Assembly (NCBI RefSeq): GCF_030816015.1
Contig: NZ_JAUSXN010000001.1
Location: 2,852,001-2,916,000 of the forward strand
Direction: 5' to 3'
Length of the DNA: 64,000 nt
Source of the DNA: Pedobacter sp. W3I1
GTDB lineage: Bacteria; Bacteroidota; Bacteroidia; Sphingobacteriales; Sphingobacteriaceae
In this document: positions 18,546-27,448 of the stretch, piece by piece
Position numbering within the stretch: the first letter of the stretch is position 1
How the letters are laid out: every line of letters starts with the position of its first letter
Notes under the pieces: model-generated
Told to the model about the DNA's origin: nothing
The model's database searches: none
Seen by the model: only the letters and a program-made list of their open reading frames with translations
Program-made: the position numbers and the translations under genes

Positions 18546-21500
18546 ATGAAACTATTTTTTACCCAGTTAATAGTCTGCTTTGTTTTGCTTAGCAGTTTGC
18601 AGGCTTTTGCCCAAAATACCATTCGCGGTAAGATTACCGACAGTAAAGATAAGCAGCCACTTATAGGTGCTACCATAAAGTTAAAAGGCACCAAAGTTGG
18701 CACCAGTACCAATGGTAAAGGAGAATTTAGCTTAAACCTATCTCAAAAAGCGGATAGTATCACCATCCATTTTCAGGGTTATTTAGAACAGGTGATAGCT
18801 ATTAATAACCGATCGGAAATTAATGTGGAATTGAAAGAAGATGTCCATCTTTTATCCGATGTGGTCGTTACGGGCGTTGCAGAAGGTACCAGTCGTAAAA
18901 AACTAACCTTTGCGCTAACAAAAGTGAATAACGATCAGATTAATACTGTTCCGGCAACAGATGCCTCTCAAACTTTAAGAGGAAAAGTTGCAGGGATCCA
19001 GATCAGCCAATCTTCTGGTAATTCGGGGGCTACGGTTTATCTGCGTGGCGCTAAATCGGTATCGGGCAATATTGCACCGCTTTTGGTGGTAGATGGGTTT
19101 GTAACAGCATTAAATCTGTCCGACTTAAATCCGCAGGATATAGAATCGATTGAAGTGGTTAAAGGTGCTGCTGCTTCAGCCCTTTATGGTACCAGGGGTG
19201 AGGGCGGAATTATCCAGGTGCTCACCAAAAAAGGAAAAGGTACCGGAAAGGTAAATATTATTGTCGATAATGAATTTGGCTTAAGCAATGTGCAAAATAC
19301 ACCCCCGACCTCACAGTTCCACCATTTTAAGGTCAATTCCGATGGCTCGTTTGTGCTTAATGGCAATGCAAGGACCATCGATGTACAAGCTAACGGTTAT
19401 TCGCTTAATCTTCACCCATATCAAAATGTATACGATAATGTGACGAATATGTTAAATAACAATCCATATTTTACAAATTTTGTTTCCGCATCAACTGCAG
19501 GAGATAAATATACTTTGTATGCCTCTTTTCAAAACCAATATAAAGGTGGGGTTGCAGAGCCTGTGGGTGCTGATAAAAGACAAACTGCCTTGTTTAATTT
19601 TGGCTATAAACCGGATAAAAATTTAGAGATAAACCTAAGCCTGCAATACTTTAACAACAAAACGCCCTCATCTTCGATATCATCAAGTGGTAGTGGTTCA
19701 TTGTTATATGCTACTTCACTTTACGAACCTTTTATCAATCTGCAGGAACGCGATGCTTCAGGGAAATATGCTTTTAAACCTTATGGTTTTGATATTCAGA
19801 ATTTCAATGTAAATAATCCTTTTTATCAGCTGAGTTACCGTGAATATGAAAACAACAGTGATAATTTGCTTGCCGGTATAAAAGTGAAATACCAGTTTAC
19901 CGATAAATTAAATGCAGAGGTGTACACTTCAATACAGAACGAAAACTACAATGAAACGGATTATTATCCGATTGGTTTTCAGACTATTTCTGCAGATATT
20001 ACAAGGAACAACGGTTACTATGGCGAAAGCACTTCAAAAACCACTTCTAAAAATGGTCAGGCTCAATTAAACTACAATAACAAATTTAACGATTTCGATT
20101 TCGGAGCCACTTTAAAAGCCGTATATGAAGAAAATAGGATCACATCCTTATCTGCTTCAGGTTATAACCTGAGTGCTCCGGTTAAAAGTTTGGCTGCGGC
20201 ATCAGCCGATAGCAGAAGCATTGGCTCTACCTGGGAGCAAACGGTTAACTACGGTTACTTTTTAAACCTAAAAGCCGCATGGAAAGAAAAGATTTTCGTG
20301 GATGTACTGGGCCGCCTGGATAACAGTTCGAGATTTGGTGCTGATGTTGGAACAGCATTTTTCCCAAGGGTGTCTACGGCATATCGGTTAACAGAAGATG
20401 TAAAACTAGGCATCATCAACGAATTAAAATTGAGGGTAGCCTACGGTAAGGCCGGAAGTTTGCCTCCATTTGGTGCTAAGGATAGCCAGGTTTCACTGTC
20501 GAGTTCGGGCGGGGTAAGTTACAATCAGCGTGAAAATACAAATCTGAAAAGAGCCATCACCTCCGAACTCGAATTTGGGATTGATGCGCAGTTGTTTAAA
20601 CGTATTAATATTCAGGCCAATTATGCTTTTTCGAAAAGTATAAACGATTTTATCCTGGTACCAGCTTTTCCACCAACTACAGGTTCGGCAAGGATTTATG
20701 GGAATTTAGGTGCTGTAAAGTCGAACTCGCTGGAACTCGAAATTAATGGCAATGTGATTACCAAAAATGCCTTTACCTGGAATACCGGAATAACTTTTAG
20801 CAGGATTAGAAGTAAAATAACCTCATTGGGCGACGTACCAGAGTTTACAGATGGCGATTTTAGAAAAGCACCAGGAGCAAGTCCATTTGCCTTTTATGGT
20901 TATAGTGTGCTAACAGGATTGGATCAGTTGGAAACCAATGCACAGGGGCTGGTTACCAATGCAGCAGGTGGGATTTACAAACTGAGCGATTTTGCCATTA
21001 ATCAATTGGGTTTTGTGGTTTTGAAAAGTCAGCAAGGTACTGCAGCTGAAACGCCTTTGTTGTACCAAAATGCAGCTACTGGTAATTCGAAAATTATTGG
21101 AGATGCACAGCCCGATTTTATTGTCGGTTTTTCTAATACCTTCAATATCGGTCCTTTATCGCTATATACCGTGTTGGATTGGAAAAAAGGTGGCCAGAAA
21201 TATAATGAAACCCAACAATACCTTACCTATCAATACCGTTCTCCATTTTCTGATCAGGCAGCACAGGCAGGTTTGCCGCTTGCTTTTACCACAGCAGTTT
21301 TTAATGCCCAGCAAACCACCGATTACTGGTTACAGAACAGCAGCTACGTGTCGCTAAGAGAAGTTTCGTTAAGCTATAAACTGCCCCTAAAAGCTATTGG
21401 GATAAACCGGGTATTAAGTAATGCCAGACTTGCGTTGGTTGGCCGTAACCTATACACCTGGACATCCTTTACCGGAGTAACGCCAGAAGGCAATCAGGAT

Positions 21501-21557
21501 TTTTACGATTATCCAACCTATCGCATTTACAGCGCAAAACTTACGCTAAACTTTTAA
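18546..21557 (+). CDS. SusC/RagA-family TonB-linked outer membrane transporter (SAM-riboswitch operon)
   Basis: A 1003-residue outer membrane channel with a signal peptide (VLLSSLQAFAQ). It has a carboxypeptidase-D-like domain (IRGKITDSKDKQPLIGATI), a plug domain (LLSDVVVTGVAEG, then ALYGTRGEGGIIQVLTKKG) and a C-terminal beta-barrel ending LTLNF. The TonB-box region lacks the usual GYGT and reads VVVTGVAEGTSRKK. It lies between the M28 peptidase (15-base gap) and SusD (10-base gap), so one transcript under the SAM riboswitch is likely. The cargo is inferred to be a peptide or sulfur-bearing amino acid source. Confidence 0.94.
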   Translation: MKLFFTQLIVCFVLLSSLQAFAQNTIRGKITDSKDKQPLIGATIKLKGTKVGTSTNGKGEFSLNLSQKADSITIHFQGYLEQVIAINNRSEINVELKEDVHLLSDVVVTGVAEGTSRKKLTFALTKVNNDQINTVPATDASQTLRGKVAGIQISQSSGNSGATVYLRGAKSVSGNIAPLLVVDGFVTALNLSDLNPQDIESIEVVKGAAASALYGTRGEGGIIQVLTKKGKGTGKVNIIVDNEFGLSNVQNTPPTSQFHHFKVNSDGSFVLNGNARTIDVQANGYSLNLHPYQNVYDNVTNMLNNNPYFTNFVSASTAGDKYTLYASFQNQYKGGVAEPVGADKRQTALFNFGYKPDKNLEINLSLQYFNNKTPSSSISSSGSGSLLYATSLYEPFINLQERDASGKYAFKPYGFDIQNFNVNNPFYQLSYREYENNSDNLLAGIKVKYQFTDKLNAEVYTSIQNENYNETDYYPIGFQTISADITRNNGYYGESTSKTTSKNGQAQLNYNNKFNDFDFGATLKAVYEENRITSLSASGYNLSAPVKSLAAASADSRSIGSTWEQTVNYGYFLNLKAAWKEKIFVDVLGRLDNSSRFGADVGTAFFPRVSTAYRLTEDVKLGIINELKLRVAYGKAGSLPPFGAKDSQVSLSSSGGVSYNQRENTNLKRAITSELEFGIDAQLFKRINIQANYAFSKSINDFILVPAFPPTTGSARIYGNLGAVKSNSLELEINGNVITKNAFTWNTGITFSRIRSKITSLGDVPEFTDGDFRKAPGASPFAFYGYSVLTGLDQLETNAQGLVTNAAGGIYKLSDFAINQLGFVVLKSQQGTAAETPLLYQNAATGNSKIIGDAQPDFIVGFSNTFNIGPLSLYTVLDWKKGGQKYNETQQYLTYQYRSPFSDQAAQAGLPLAFTTAVFNAQQTTDYWLQNSSYVSLREVSLSYKLPLKAIGINRVLSNARLALVGRNLYTWTSFTGVTPEGNQDFYDYPTYRIYSAKLTLNF

Positions 21558-21567
21558 CGAACAGAAA

Positions 21568-23100
21568 ATGAAAAATATATTCTACATATCACTTATTGCT
21601 TTAAGCCTTAGCGCCTGCAAAAAAACAGATTTCGATAATCCAACAACGTTAACCAATCAGGAAGCCATCGATCAGATTAAAGATCTCGGGCTTAAGCTCA
21701 CAACAAGTAGTGTTCAAACTGTGTTTAGTACTTCTACAAGTGCCTCGGGTACACATTTTAGTCTTTTGGCCGACCAGACCACAAATACCAATGGAAATTC
21801 TTCATGGTGGGATTTTGCGAACGAACCACGTCTAAGGCTTAATAATAATACTTCTTACCGTGGCGCAATAACCTGGAATACTTTTTACAATAGCTTTTAC
21901 CAGGCCAATTTAGATGCCACCCTGGCACTGGATATTATTGAAAAACAGGGTAAAAAGATCTACGATACACAAGGCACAGATAGAACACAGGATTGTCTTA
22001 TAGCGGCCTATTATGCCAAAGGAATAGCACAAGGGTATCTTGGTGTTATTTTCGACCGTGGCATTATTGTCGATGATGTGAACTTAAGCACCAAAGATTT
22101 TCCGGATTCTTACAAGGCCTTAATTGCGAACGGAATCAAGCTGATTGACAAATCTATAGCACTGGCCGAAGCGAATGCACAGTTTAAATTCGACTTCCTC
22201 AGCGGAAAAACATTCAGTAAAGCCGACTTTATTAAACTGGCCAATTCGATGGCTGCAAGGATTTTATCTTCTGAAGCCCGTGATAAGACCGAAGCAGAAA
22301 AAATTGGCGATGCACAATGGAATAAAGTATTGGCTTACGCCGAAAAAGGATTTACCACCGATTTTGTGATCACCACCGTAACAGGGGGCTATTACAATCA
22401 GTTATTGACCAATTTGTTACAGCGTAACTCAGATGGTTCTGGTTGGTTACCACCAGATCTTAAAATTGCCTATTTGGCCGACAAAACCGGAAATACCCCT
22501 AAATTTTACCCTTTAACCGGAATATTACCCAACATTAACAGCAACGATAAACGTTTCGATAGTTATTTTGGATACACCACAAGTTTTGGAATATTTATCG
22601 AATCGCGTGGACGTGGGCTTTTTACCAATTGGTACCGAAAAAGATGGTATAATACAGCCAACACGCTAAACTCACCAGGTGCAGTTAATCCTTATTTCCT
22701 GGCTGAAGAGATCAGGTTACTAAAGGCTGAATCTAAATTTTGGCTGAAGGATTACGCTGGCGCAGCTGCAATACTAAATGATCCGGCCGCTGCAAGAAAA
22801 GCCGTAGGAACGCTTCCTGATGTTGCTGCAAACCAGGCTGATTTGAGAAAGCAATTGCATTATGAATATGCCATTGAAATAGATGGCGCTGGTGGTGCAT
22901 TTCTACCATTTACGTTTATGCGCAGGAACAATTTACTCGTAGGCGGTACGCCAACTGAATATCCTTTGCCACAACTCCAGCTCGATCTGGTAAAACAACC
23001 CGTTTATACTTTCGGAGGAAATGCCTATTTCGGCGAAAAAGGAAAATATGGTGAAGTAGCCACCGCACTTGATGAAGGCTGGAAAGCCGCTGAAAAATAA
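21568..23100 (+). CDS. SusD/RagB-family lipoprotein (SAM-riboswitch operon)
   Basis: A 510-residue surface lipoprotein with lipobox LSLSACKKT (Cys17). It shows SusD-type helical features (YYAKGIAQGYLGVIFDRGIIV) and a TPR-like C-terminal repeat (LKAESKFWLKDYAGAAAIL), but is more divergent than the SusD at 4075 and lacks the standard RagB LRWFDLKR ending. This is common in SusD proteins handling non-glycan cargo. It partners the SusC ten bases upstream; a TlpA thioredoxin follows after 34 bases. Confidence 0.88.
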   Translation: MKNIFYISLIALSLSACKKTDFDNPTTLTNQEAIDQIKDLGLKLTTSSVQTVFSTSTSASGTHFSLLADQTTNTNGNSSWWDFANEPRLRLNNNTSYRGAITWNTFYNSFYQANLDATLALDIIEKQGKKIYDTQGTDRTQDCLIAAYYAKGIAQGYLGVIFDRGIIVDDVNLSTKDFPDSYKALIANGIKLIDKSIALAEANAQFKFDFLSGKTFSKADFIKLANSMAARILSSEARDKTEAEKIGDAQWNKVLAYAEKGFTTDFVITTVTGGYYNQLLTNLLQRNSDGSGWLPPDLKIAYLADKTGNTPKFYPLTGILPNINSNDKRFDSYFGYTTSFGIFIESRGRGLFTNWYRKRWYNTANTLNSPGAVNPYFLAEEIRLLKAESKFWLKDYAGAAAILNDPAAARKAVGTLPDVAANQADLRKQLHYEYAIEIDGAGGAFLPFTFMRRNNLLVGGTPTEYPLPQLQLDLVKQPVYTFGGNAYFGEKGKYGEVATALDEGWKAAEK

Positions 23101-23134
23101 CAACAATATTATCACCCTTTAGAAACTAAATATC

Positions 23135-23689
23135 ATGAAAATTAAACTATTAACTTTAGCCGCAGTTTTGCTTACACTAAGTGGATTTGCACAACAACCA
23201 AAATTCGAAAACCCAAATGCCGATAGCAGAGGCTATCTGGTAAAAGTAGGGGATAAAGCCCCTGATGATTTTGAACTTGTTCTGCATGACGGAAAGAAAA
23301 CCACGTTAAAAGAATTAAAAGGAAAAATCGTCATTCTACAGTTCACTGCCGCATGGTGTAAAGTATGCAGAGAAGAAATGCCCTATTTAGAAAAGGACAT
23401 CTGGCAGGCCTATAAAGATAAAGATGTGATATTGATCGGTGTTGATCGGGATGAACCATTAGAGGTAGTACAGAAATTTCATAAAGACATGAATATCACT
23501 TATCCATTGGCTTTAGATCCTGGCGCTAAAATCTTCCAGAAATTTGCCGATAAAAAAGCGGGCGTAACGCGTAACGTAGTTATCGACAGGGATGGTTACA
23601 TCAGGTTTTTGACCAGATTATATGATAAAGAAGAATTTAGCCTTCTGGTTAAAAATGTTGAAGAATTAACTAAAAGAGCAAGCAAGTAA
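23135..23689 (+). CDS. TlpA-like periplasmic thioredoxin
   Basis: A 184-residue exported thiol-disulfide oxidoreductase with a signal peptide (AVLLTLSGFAQQ). The thioredoxin/AhpC-TSA domain has the active site TAAWCKVCREEMP (Cys75, Cys78) and the cis-Pro segment GVTRNVVIDRDG. It is last in the riboswitch operon, ahead of a strong terminator. A reductant beside a peptide importer suggests reduction of disulfides or protection of cysteine or methionine-containing cargo, which is inference. Confidence 0.9.
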   Translation: MKIKLLTLAAVLLTLSGFAQQPKFENPNADSRGYLVKVGDKAPDDFELVLHDGKKTTLKELKGKIVILQFTAAWCKVCREEMPYLEKDIWQAYKDKDVILIGVDRDEPLEVVQKFHKDMNITYPLALDPGAKIFQKFADKKAGVTRNVVIDRDGYIRFLTRLYDKEEFSLLVKNVEELTKRASK

Positions 23690-23745
23690 GAATGTTGCTT
23701 GCTTTGGTCTTGTCCTGAAATAGCTTGTCGTTAAAAAATGGCAGT

Positions 23746-23776
23746 AAACCAGTCAGCTACGTGCTGACTGGTTTTT
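23746..23776 (+). terminator. Intrinsic terminator of the SAM-riboswitch operon
   Basis: A perfect 12-bp stem (AAACCAGTCAGC with GCTGACTGGTTT) closes a five-base loop (TACGT) and runs into a T-rich tail. It lies 57 bases after the TlpA stop and marks the operon's end. Confidence 0.9.
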
Positions 23777-23849
23777 GATAGGACGAGGTTCATACCTATT
23801 GGTTAAAGTAAGAAATCAATATGGGATTTTATCCATTTGAAAGAATTTT

Positions 23850-24127
23850 TGAAAAACGGCCGAGTTCGATTAATTCGTCCACAAATTGGTTTTTTTATTA
23901 AAGACTGCGCTTGGCCCCTTTGTCCTACGATACTCGAATCATCAAACCACCTATTCAGCATTTCCAGGTTCGAAATGGCTTTTTCTGCTATTGGTTTTAT
24001 GTTTAAAAGGTTCGAACTTTGTTCAACAACCGTGTTCAGCTTAGCTTCAGTCTGATCTGTTCACTGGCATCATGTTTAATCTTCCTGAATTCGGCCGCAT
24101 CTATCTCGTCAGACAACATTGACAAAC
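23850..24127 (-). pseudogene. C-terminal remnant of a serine site-specific recombinase
   Basis: Read on the minus strand, this DNA gives MLSDEIDAAEFRKIKHDASE, then, after a frame change, VVEQSSNLLNIKPIAEKAI followed by SNLEMLNRWFDD. This is the helical C-terminal tail typical of large resolvase-type recombinases of Bacteroidota, normally followed by a GSIYPEK-like ending that is lost here. The catalytic and DNA-binding domains are absent. It overlaps the start of the truncated DHFR-like fragment, so the two broken genes meet at one junction. Confidence 0.6.
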
Positions 24128-24429
24128 CACGAACAAACAAAATCTAATAATCCCACAGTAGTTTTTACAAAAAGGGATGCTGCTGAAATAGTAGAAATGC
24201 TTGAAAAAAAGGGACATACCGAAGCCGTAATTATTGGAGGTGAAATGACAATAAGTTATTTTTTAAATGCCGAACTTGTTGATGATATTTATTTTGTAGT
24301 AGAACCAGTGCTTTTTGGAAGTGGTTTACTATTCTTTAAAATAAAGACCTTGATTTAAAATTAAGTCTATTAGAAGTTACAAAATTAAATACAAACACTA
24401 TTCAACTTCGTTATAAAATTCAAAAATAA
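24119..24429 (+). pseudogene. Truncated, frameshifted dihydrofolate reductase/RibD C-terminal-domain gene
   Basis: The fragment reads NPTVVFTKRDAAEIVEMLEK, then EAVIIGGEMTISYFLNAELV and VEPVLFGSGLLFF, the second half of the RibD-C/DHFR fold (GG dinucleotide loop and PVLxGxGxxFF motif). Stop TAA ends that frame at 24358, but the next frame continues naturally as KDLDLKLSLLEVTKLNT to TAA 24427-24429. The nucleotide-binding N-terminal half is missing. It sits against recombinase debris, suggesting loss during a rearrangement. Confidence 0.7.
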
Positions 24430-24435
24430 TCTCAG

Positions 24436-24996
24436 ATGAAAAAGCAACTAAGCAAACAAGTATTATTTATTCACGGAGCAGGTGAAGGTGGTTATGAAGG
24501 AGATGTAGAGTTAGTTGCTTCTTTACGAAAAGCTTTGGGAACAGTTTACAAAATACATTTCCCAAAGATGCTCACAGATGAAGAACCATATTTCGGAGCG
24601 GGATGGCCAAAGCAAATAGGCAATGAGATTTCTTCTGTTAAAGGCGAAATTATTTTAGTAGGTCACTCTTTAGGAGCTTCCATGTTGTTGAAGCATCTTT
24701 CTGAAAATAAAATCAAAGAAAATATTGCGGCAGTTTTTCTTGTCGCACCACCATTTTGGAACGGTGATGAAGACTGGAAGCAGCCTCTTAAACTACAGGA
24801 AGACTTTTCTGATAAACTGCCTAAACACATTCCAACTTTTTTCTATCAATGCAAGGATGATGAGGTAGTTCCATTTGATCACTTCACATTGTATAAGCAA
24901 AATATTCCCTGGGCAATTTTTCGTGAAATGGCTCATGGCGGTCACCAACTTAATGAGGATCTAACCCCGGTTGCAAACGACATCAAATCATTATGA
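24436..24996 (+). CDS. Alpha/beta hydrolase (RBBP9/YdeN-like)
   Basis: A 186-residue cytoplasmic hydrolase. It opens VLFIHGAGEGGYEGD, has the nucleophile elbow VGHSLGASMLLKHL (Ser near residue 77), an acidic residue in QCKDDEVVPFDHF, and a catalytic His in MAHGGHQLNEDL. The small size and the DDEVVP motif fit the RBBP9/YdeN serine hydrolases. Its stop overlaps the start of the alcohol dehydrogenase by four bases (ATGA), implying translational coupling. It follows the DHFR remnant by six bases, so it may formerly have belonged to a longer operon. Confidence 0.85.
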   Translation: MKKQLSKQVLFIHGAGEGGYEGDVELVASLRKALGTVYKIHFPKMLTDEEPYFGAGWPKQIGNEISSVKGEIILVGHSLGASMLLKHLSENKIKENIAAVFLVAPPFWNGDEDWKQPLKLQEDFSDKLPKHIPTFFYQCKDDEVVPFDHFTLYKQNIPWAIFREMAHGGHQLNEDLTPVANDIKSL

Positions 24997-26000
24997 GAAT
25001 CGAAGCTTATTCAATTAAGGAACAAGGTGGAAAGGCGGAGCCTTTTTTCTATGAAAGGAAAATCAGTAGCCGTGAGGTATTAGTAAAAATAACGCATTGC
25101 GGTATTGCTACAGGGGATATCCAGGGTATTAACAATGATTGGGGCGATACAAAATTTCCACTTGTACCCGGTCATGAGATTATAGGTGTAATAGAGAAGG
25201 TAGGTTCTGCAGTAAAAGACTTGAAAATTGGAAATCGTGTCGGAGTTGGTTATCAGCAGGAGGCTTGTTTTGAGTGTCCGTTTTGCAAAGAGGGTAATGA
25301 GCAATTCTGCGCCAGACAGAAAGTAATTGCCGTTGATTGCTACGGAGGTTTGGCAGAACATATTATTGTTGATGAAAGATTTGCCTTCAAGCTTCCGCGA
25401 AAAATAGACGCTGCAAAATCAATTCCTTTGTTATCGTCAGGTCTTACCGTATACTCGGCAATTGTCAGGGCGAAATTGAAAAAGAATTCTGCCGTTGCAG
25501 TGGCGGGAATTGGAGGACTCGGCCAATTAGCGATCCGGTTCCTTCATAAAATGGGACATAGCGTTTCAGCTTTTTCTCATTCTCCTGAAAAAAAGGATAT
25601 GATTATTCAATTGGGAGCCACATATATTGATAGCTCGAATCTAAACAATTTGACAGATCATGACAAAGAATTTGATTTCATTCTCTCTACATTAAATGTC
25701 GAGTTTAACCTGGACCTGTATTTAAAAATGCTAAAACCGCAGGGAAAGCTTGGTTTGGTAGCACAACCCTTAAATAAGCTATCCCTTAACGCCGGTTTAC
25801 TGTATGACTATGCCCAACGCACCATTTTTGGAAGTTACACCGGTAGCCGGAAAAATATGAAAATTATGTTAGCCTTTTCAGCAAAGAACGCTATTGAAAG
25901 TAAGGTGGATGTGTTGCCATTCGCTGAAATGAACAAAGCAATAGAAATAGTTAAAGCAGGAAAAACTTTAAAAAGAATTGTTTTGGAAAATCAAAAATGA
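24993..26000 (+). CDS. Zinc-type alcohol dehydrogenase (CAD/YahK-like MDR family)
   Basis: A 335-residue NAD(P)-dependent medium-chain dehydrogenase reducing aldehydes or oxidising alcohols. The catalytic domain has HCGIATGD (zinc Cys), VPGHEIIGVIEKVG (zinc His) and a structural-zinc lobe with four Cys (CFECPFCKEGNEQFC). The Rossmann domain has VAVAGIGGLGQLAIRF. The third catalytic zinc ligand, usually Cys in LLCAG, is Ser148 here (LLSSG). It is coupled to the hydrolase upstream; an ester-cleaving hydrolase plus alcohol dehydrogenase is a plausible pair for degrading a small ester, but this is inference. Confidence 0.9.
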   Translation: MRIEAYSIKEQGGKAEPFFYERKISSREVLVKITHCGIATGDIQGINNDWGDTKFPLVPGHEIIGVIEKVGSAVKDLKIGNRVGVGYQQEACFECPFCKEGNEQFCARQKVIAVDCYGGLAEHIIVDERFAFKLPRKIDAAKSIPLLSSGLTVYSAIVRAKLKKNSAVAVAGIGGLGQLAIRFLHKMGHSVSAFSHSPEKKDMIIQLGATYIDSSNLNNLTDHDKEFDFILSTLNVEFNLDLYLKMLKPQGKLGLVAQPLNKLSLNAGLLYDYAQRTIFGSYTGSRKNMKIMLAFSAKNAIESKVDVLPFAEMNKAIEIVKAGKTLKRIVLENQK

Positions 26001-26269
26001 AAACACAATCCGCCGATACAATATTACAGCAGCCGGTTACGCAGCTGATCGTATGGAAGGAAGAACTTTCGCTTAAGGGCACTCATGATACAGAGTGGGG
26101 ATATAGGAAAAGGCCGCGCGGTGGGGCTTTGGTCCGGAGTTCCCTTCCTAAGCGTTTTTTGCGTTGCCAGGGTGCTTCCTTTTTCCAACCGTGAAAATCT
26201 ATTCCTTTTGGTCGCCTGCCATTATGCGCTTGGGACTTTGATCATGTTGTGGATAAACACTGAATTTAT
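26001..26269. other. Unassigned stretch, possible dispersed repeat or gene debris
   Basis: Two overlapping short frames (25997-26194 and 26085-26303) read through this DNA. One gives a hydrophobic string (SGVPFLSVFCVARVLPF, then LFLLVACHYALGTLIML) but it overlaps the minus-strand gene that follows. Neither resembles a known family. I regard it as noncoding or decayed. Confidence 0.35.
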
Positions 26270-26749
26270 TTATAAGCCAGTAGGGAAGGTTTCATGGATG
26301 TAAATACGTTTGGGATAATAATATTGGTTAAGCAACTGGCATAAGTCACTGGAAGCTCCCTTTAGATCTGTATCCAACAAATTGAGTTTAAAATCCATGG
26401 CTGGCGAGGCATCAACAGAAACGGATAAGCGTTCGTCAATAATCTGTATTTCTGTTATTGCACTCCATTGGATAAATGTTTCATGCTCATGATAGTGGAG
26501 CCCATCTGCCGATACCGTTAAAAGTATTGTTTCTGCTCCTTGCTTAGACCTATAGGCTATCACCTGAATGGCCAATAAGGTAAATATGATTACTGCTGCG
26601 TAATAAAAAAGCTGATGTACCATCTCTTTGTCTTCTGCAATATAGAAAAGGATCATCATGATAAAGACGGTAAGCAAACAAAGACCTACCATAACAGAAC
26701 AGCCAACATAGTTGCGCACTCTTCTATATAAAACTATTTCACCTTTCAT
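26270..26749 (-). CDS. Small membrane protein with PH-like cytoplasmic domain, hypothetical
   Basis: A 159-residue protein with two membrane segments (VGCSVMVGLCLLTVFIMMILFY is condensed at residues 14-35; a second spans about 45-64) and a roughly 90-residue soluble domain. The soluble part (LLTVSADGLHYHEHETFIQWSAI) resembles the bacterial PH-like domains of YcxB/DUF-type membrane proteins, where a strand ends in a Trp followed by an Ile-rich strand. No enzymatic motif is visible. Function unknown; neighbours give no clue. Confidence 0.6.
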   Translation of the reverse strand: MKGEIVLYRRVRNYVGCSVMVGLCLLTVFIMMILFYIAEDKEMVHQLFYYAAVIIFTLLAIQVIAYRSKQGAETILLTVSADGLHYHEHETFIQWSAITEIQIIDERLSVSVDASPAMDFKLNLLDTDLKGASSDLCQLLNQYYYPKRIYIHETFPTGL

Positions 26750-26985
26750 AATTTAAAACATGATACATACCGGTGTTGTGAAGATAAGGAAAATATCTTT
26801 GGTATAGTTTGGAAGCTGCAGTTGTAGGAAAACGGAATCGGAAACCCTATTAGATTATTCGGAATGCCGGCTTTAGGTTGAAACCAAAGCGGAAAACCTT
26901 TACAACCCGAACAAACAGATATATGGAAAACATGTTTTTGAAACCCACAGCTGGGCAGGTTGGCAACTGTTTTTAAAAATGCTGT

Positions 26986-27276
26986 CTAATGATATTCAAA
27001 TCTCAGTTTATTATCTTCAACAAATAGATATGTAGTCTGGTTGCCAAGGTAATTATGGATAGGGTACTTGCCGTCCATTTCCTTAAGGGATGAAATCAAG
27101 CTTTTAGTAACCATCTGCAGCCGTTGTTTAAAGGAATTCCTTTTAGCTTCAATATCTGATATTTCCACCTCATTGATCGAAGCATCGATATCATGACCGA
27201 GATTGTGGATTTTGTTCAGAAGATCTAAGTATTGATTAAACTGTTCCTGGATGGTGTATGTACTCATATCAAACAA
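26986..27276 (-). CDS. Hypothetical coiled-coil protein
   Basis: A 96-residue charged protein, mostly helical (EISDIEAKRNSFKQRLQMVT), ending in a short beta-rich stretch (TTYLFVEDNKLRFEYH). There is no signal peptide or membrane segment. It starts MFDMSTYT, and the Met at residue 4 is an equally good start. I do not recognise a family. It stands alone between a hypothetical membrane protein and mnmE. Confidence 0.5.
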   Translation of the reverse strand: MFDMSTYTIQEQFNQYLDLLNKIHNLGHDIDASINEVEISDIEAKRNSFKQRLQMVTKSLISSLKEMDGKYPIHNYLGNQTTYLFVEDNKLRFEYH

Positions 27277-27448
27277 TAAACGGAAAACCCCTCATAATAG
27301 TTTGTGGCCAAAACAAAATGCCCCGATGCCCTTTACCGATCAGCAGCAAATATGGTAGAAACCAGCTGGCTTTATTCGGCTATCACCTATTTCTCATGTC
27401 AATACATTTTTAAACTGAGTTGTCGAAATTAGTGGTTGTTTTAGAGAG

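Noticed and set aside
25997..26303. Two overlapping short open frames as genes
   Set aside because: They overlap the dehydrogenase stop and the opposing hypothetical gene and match no family I know.
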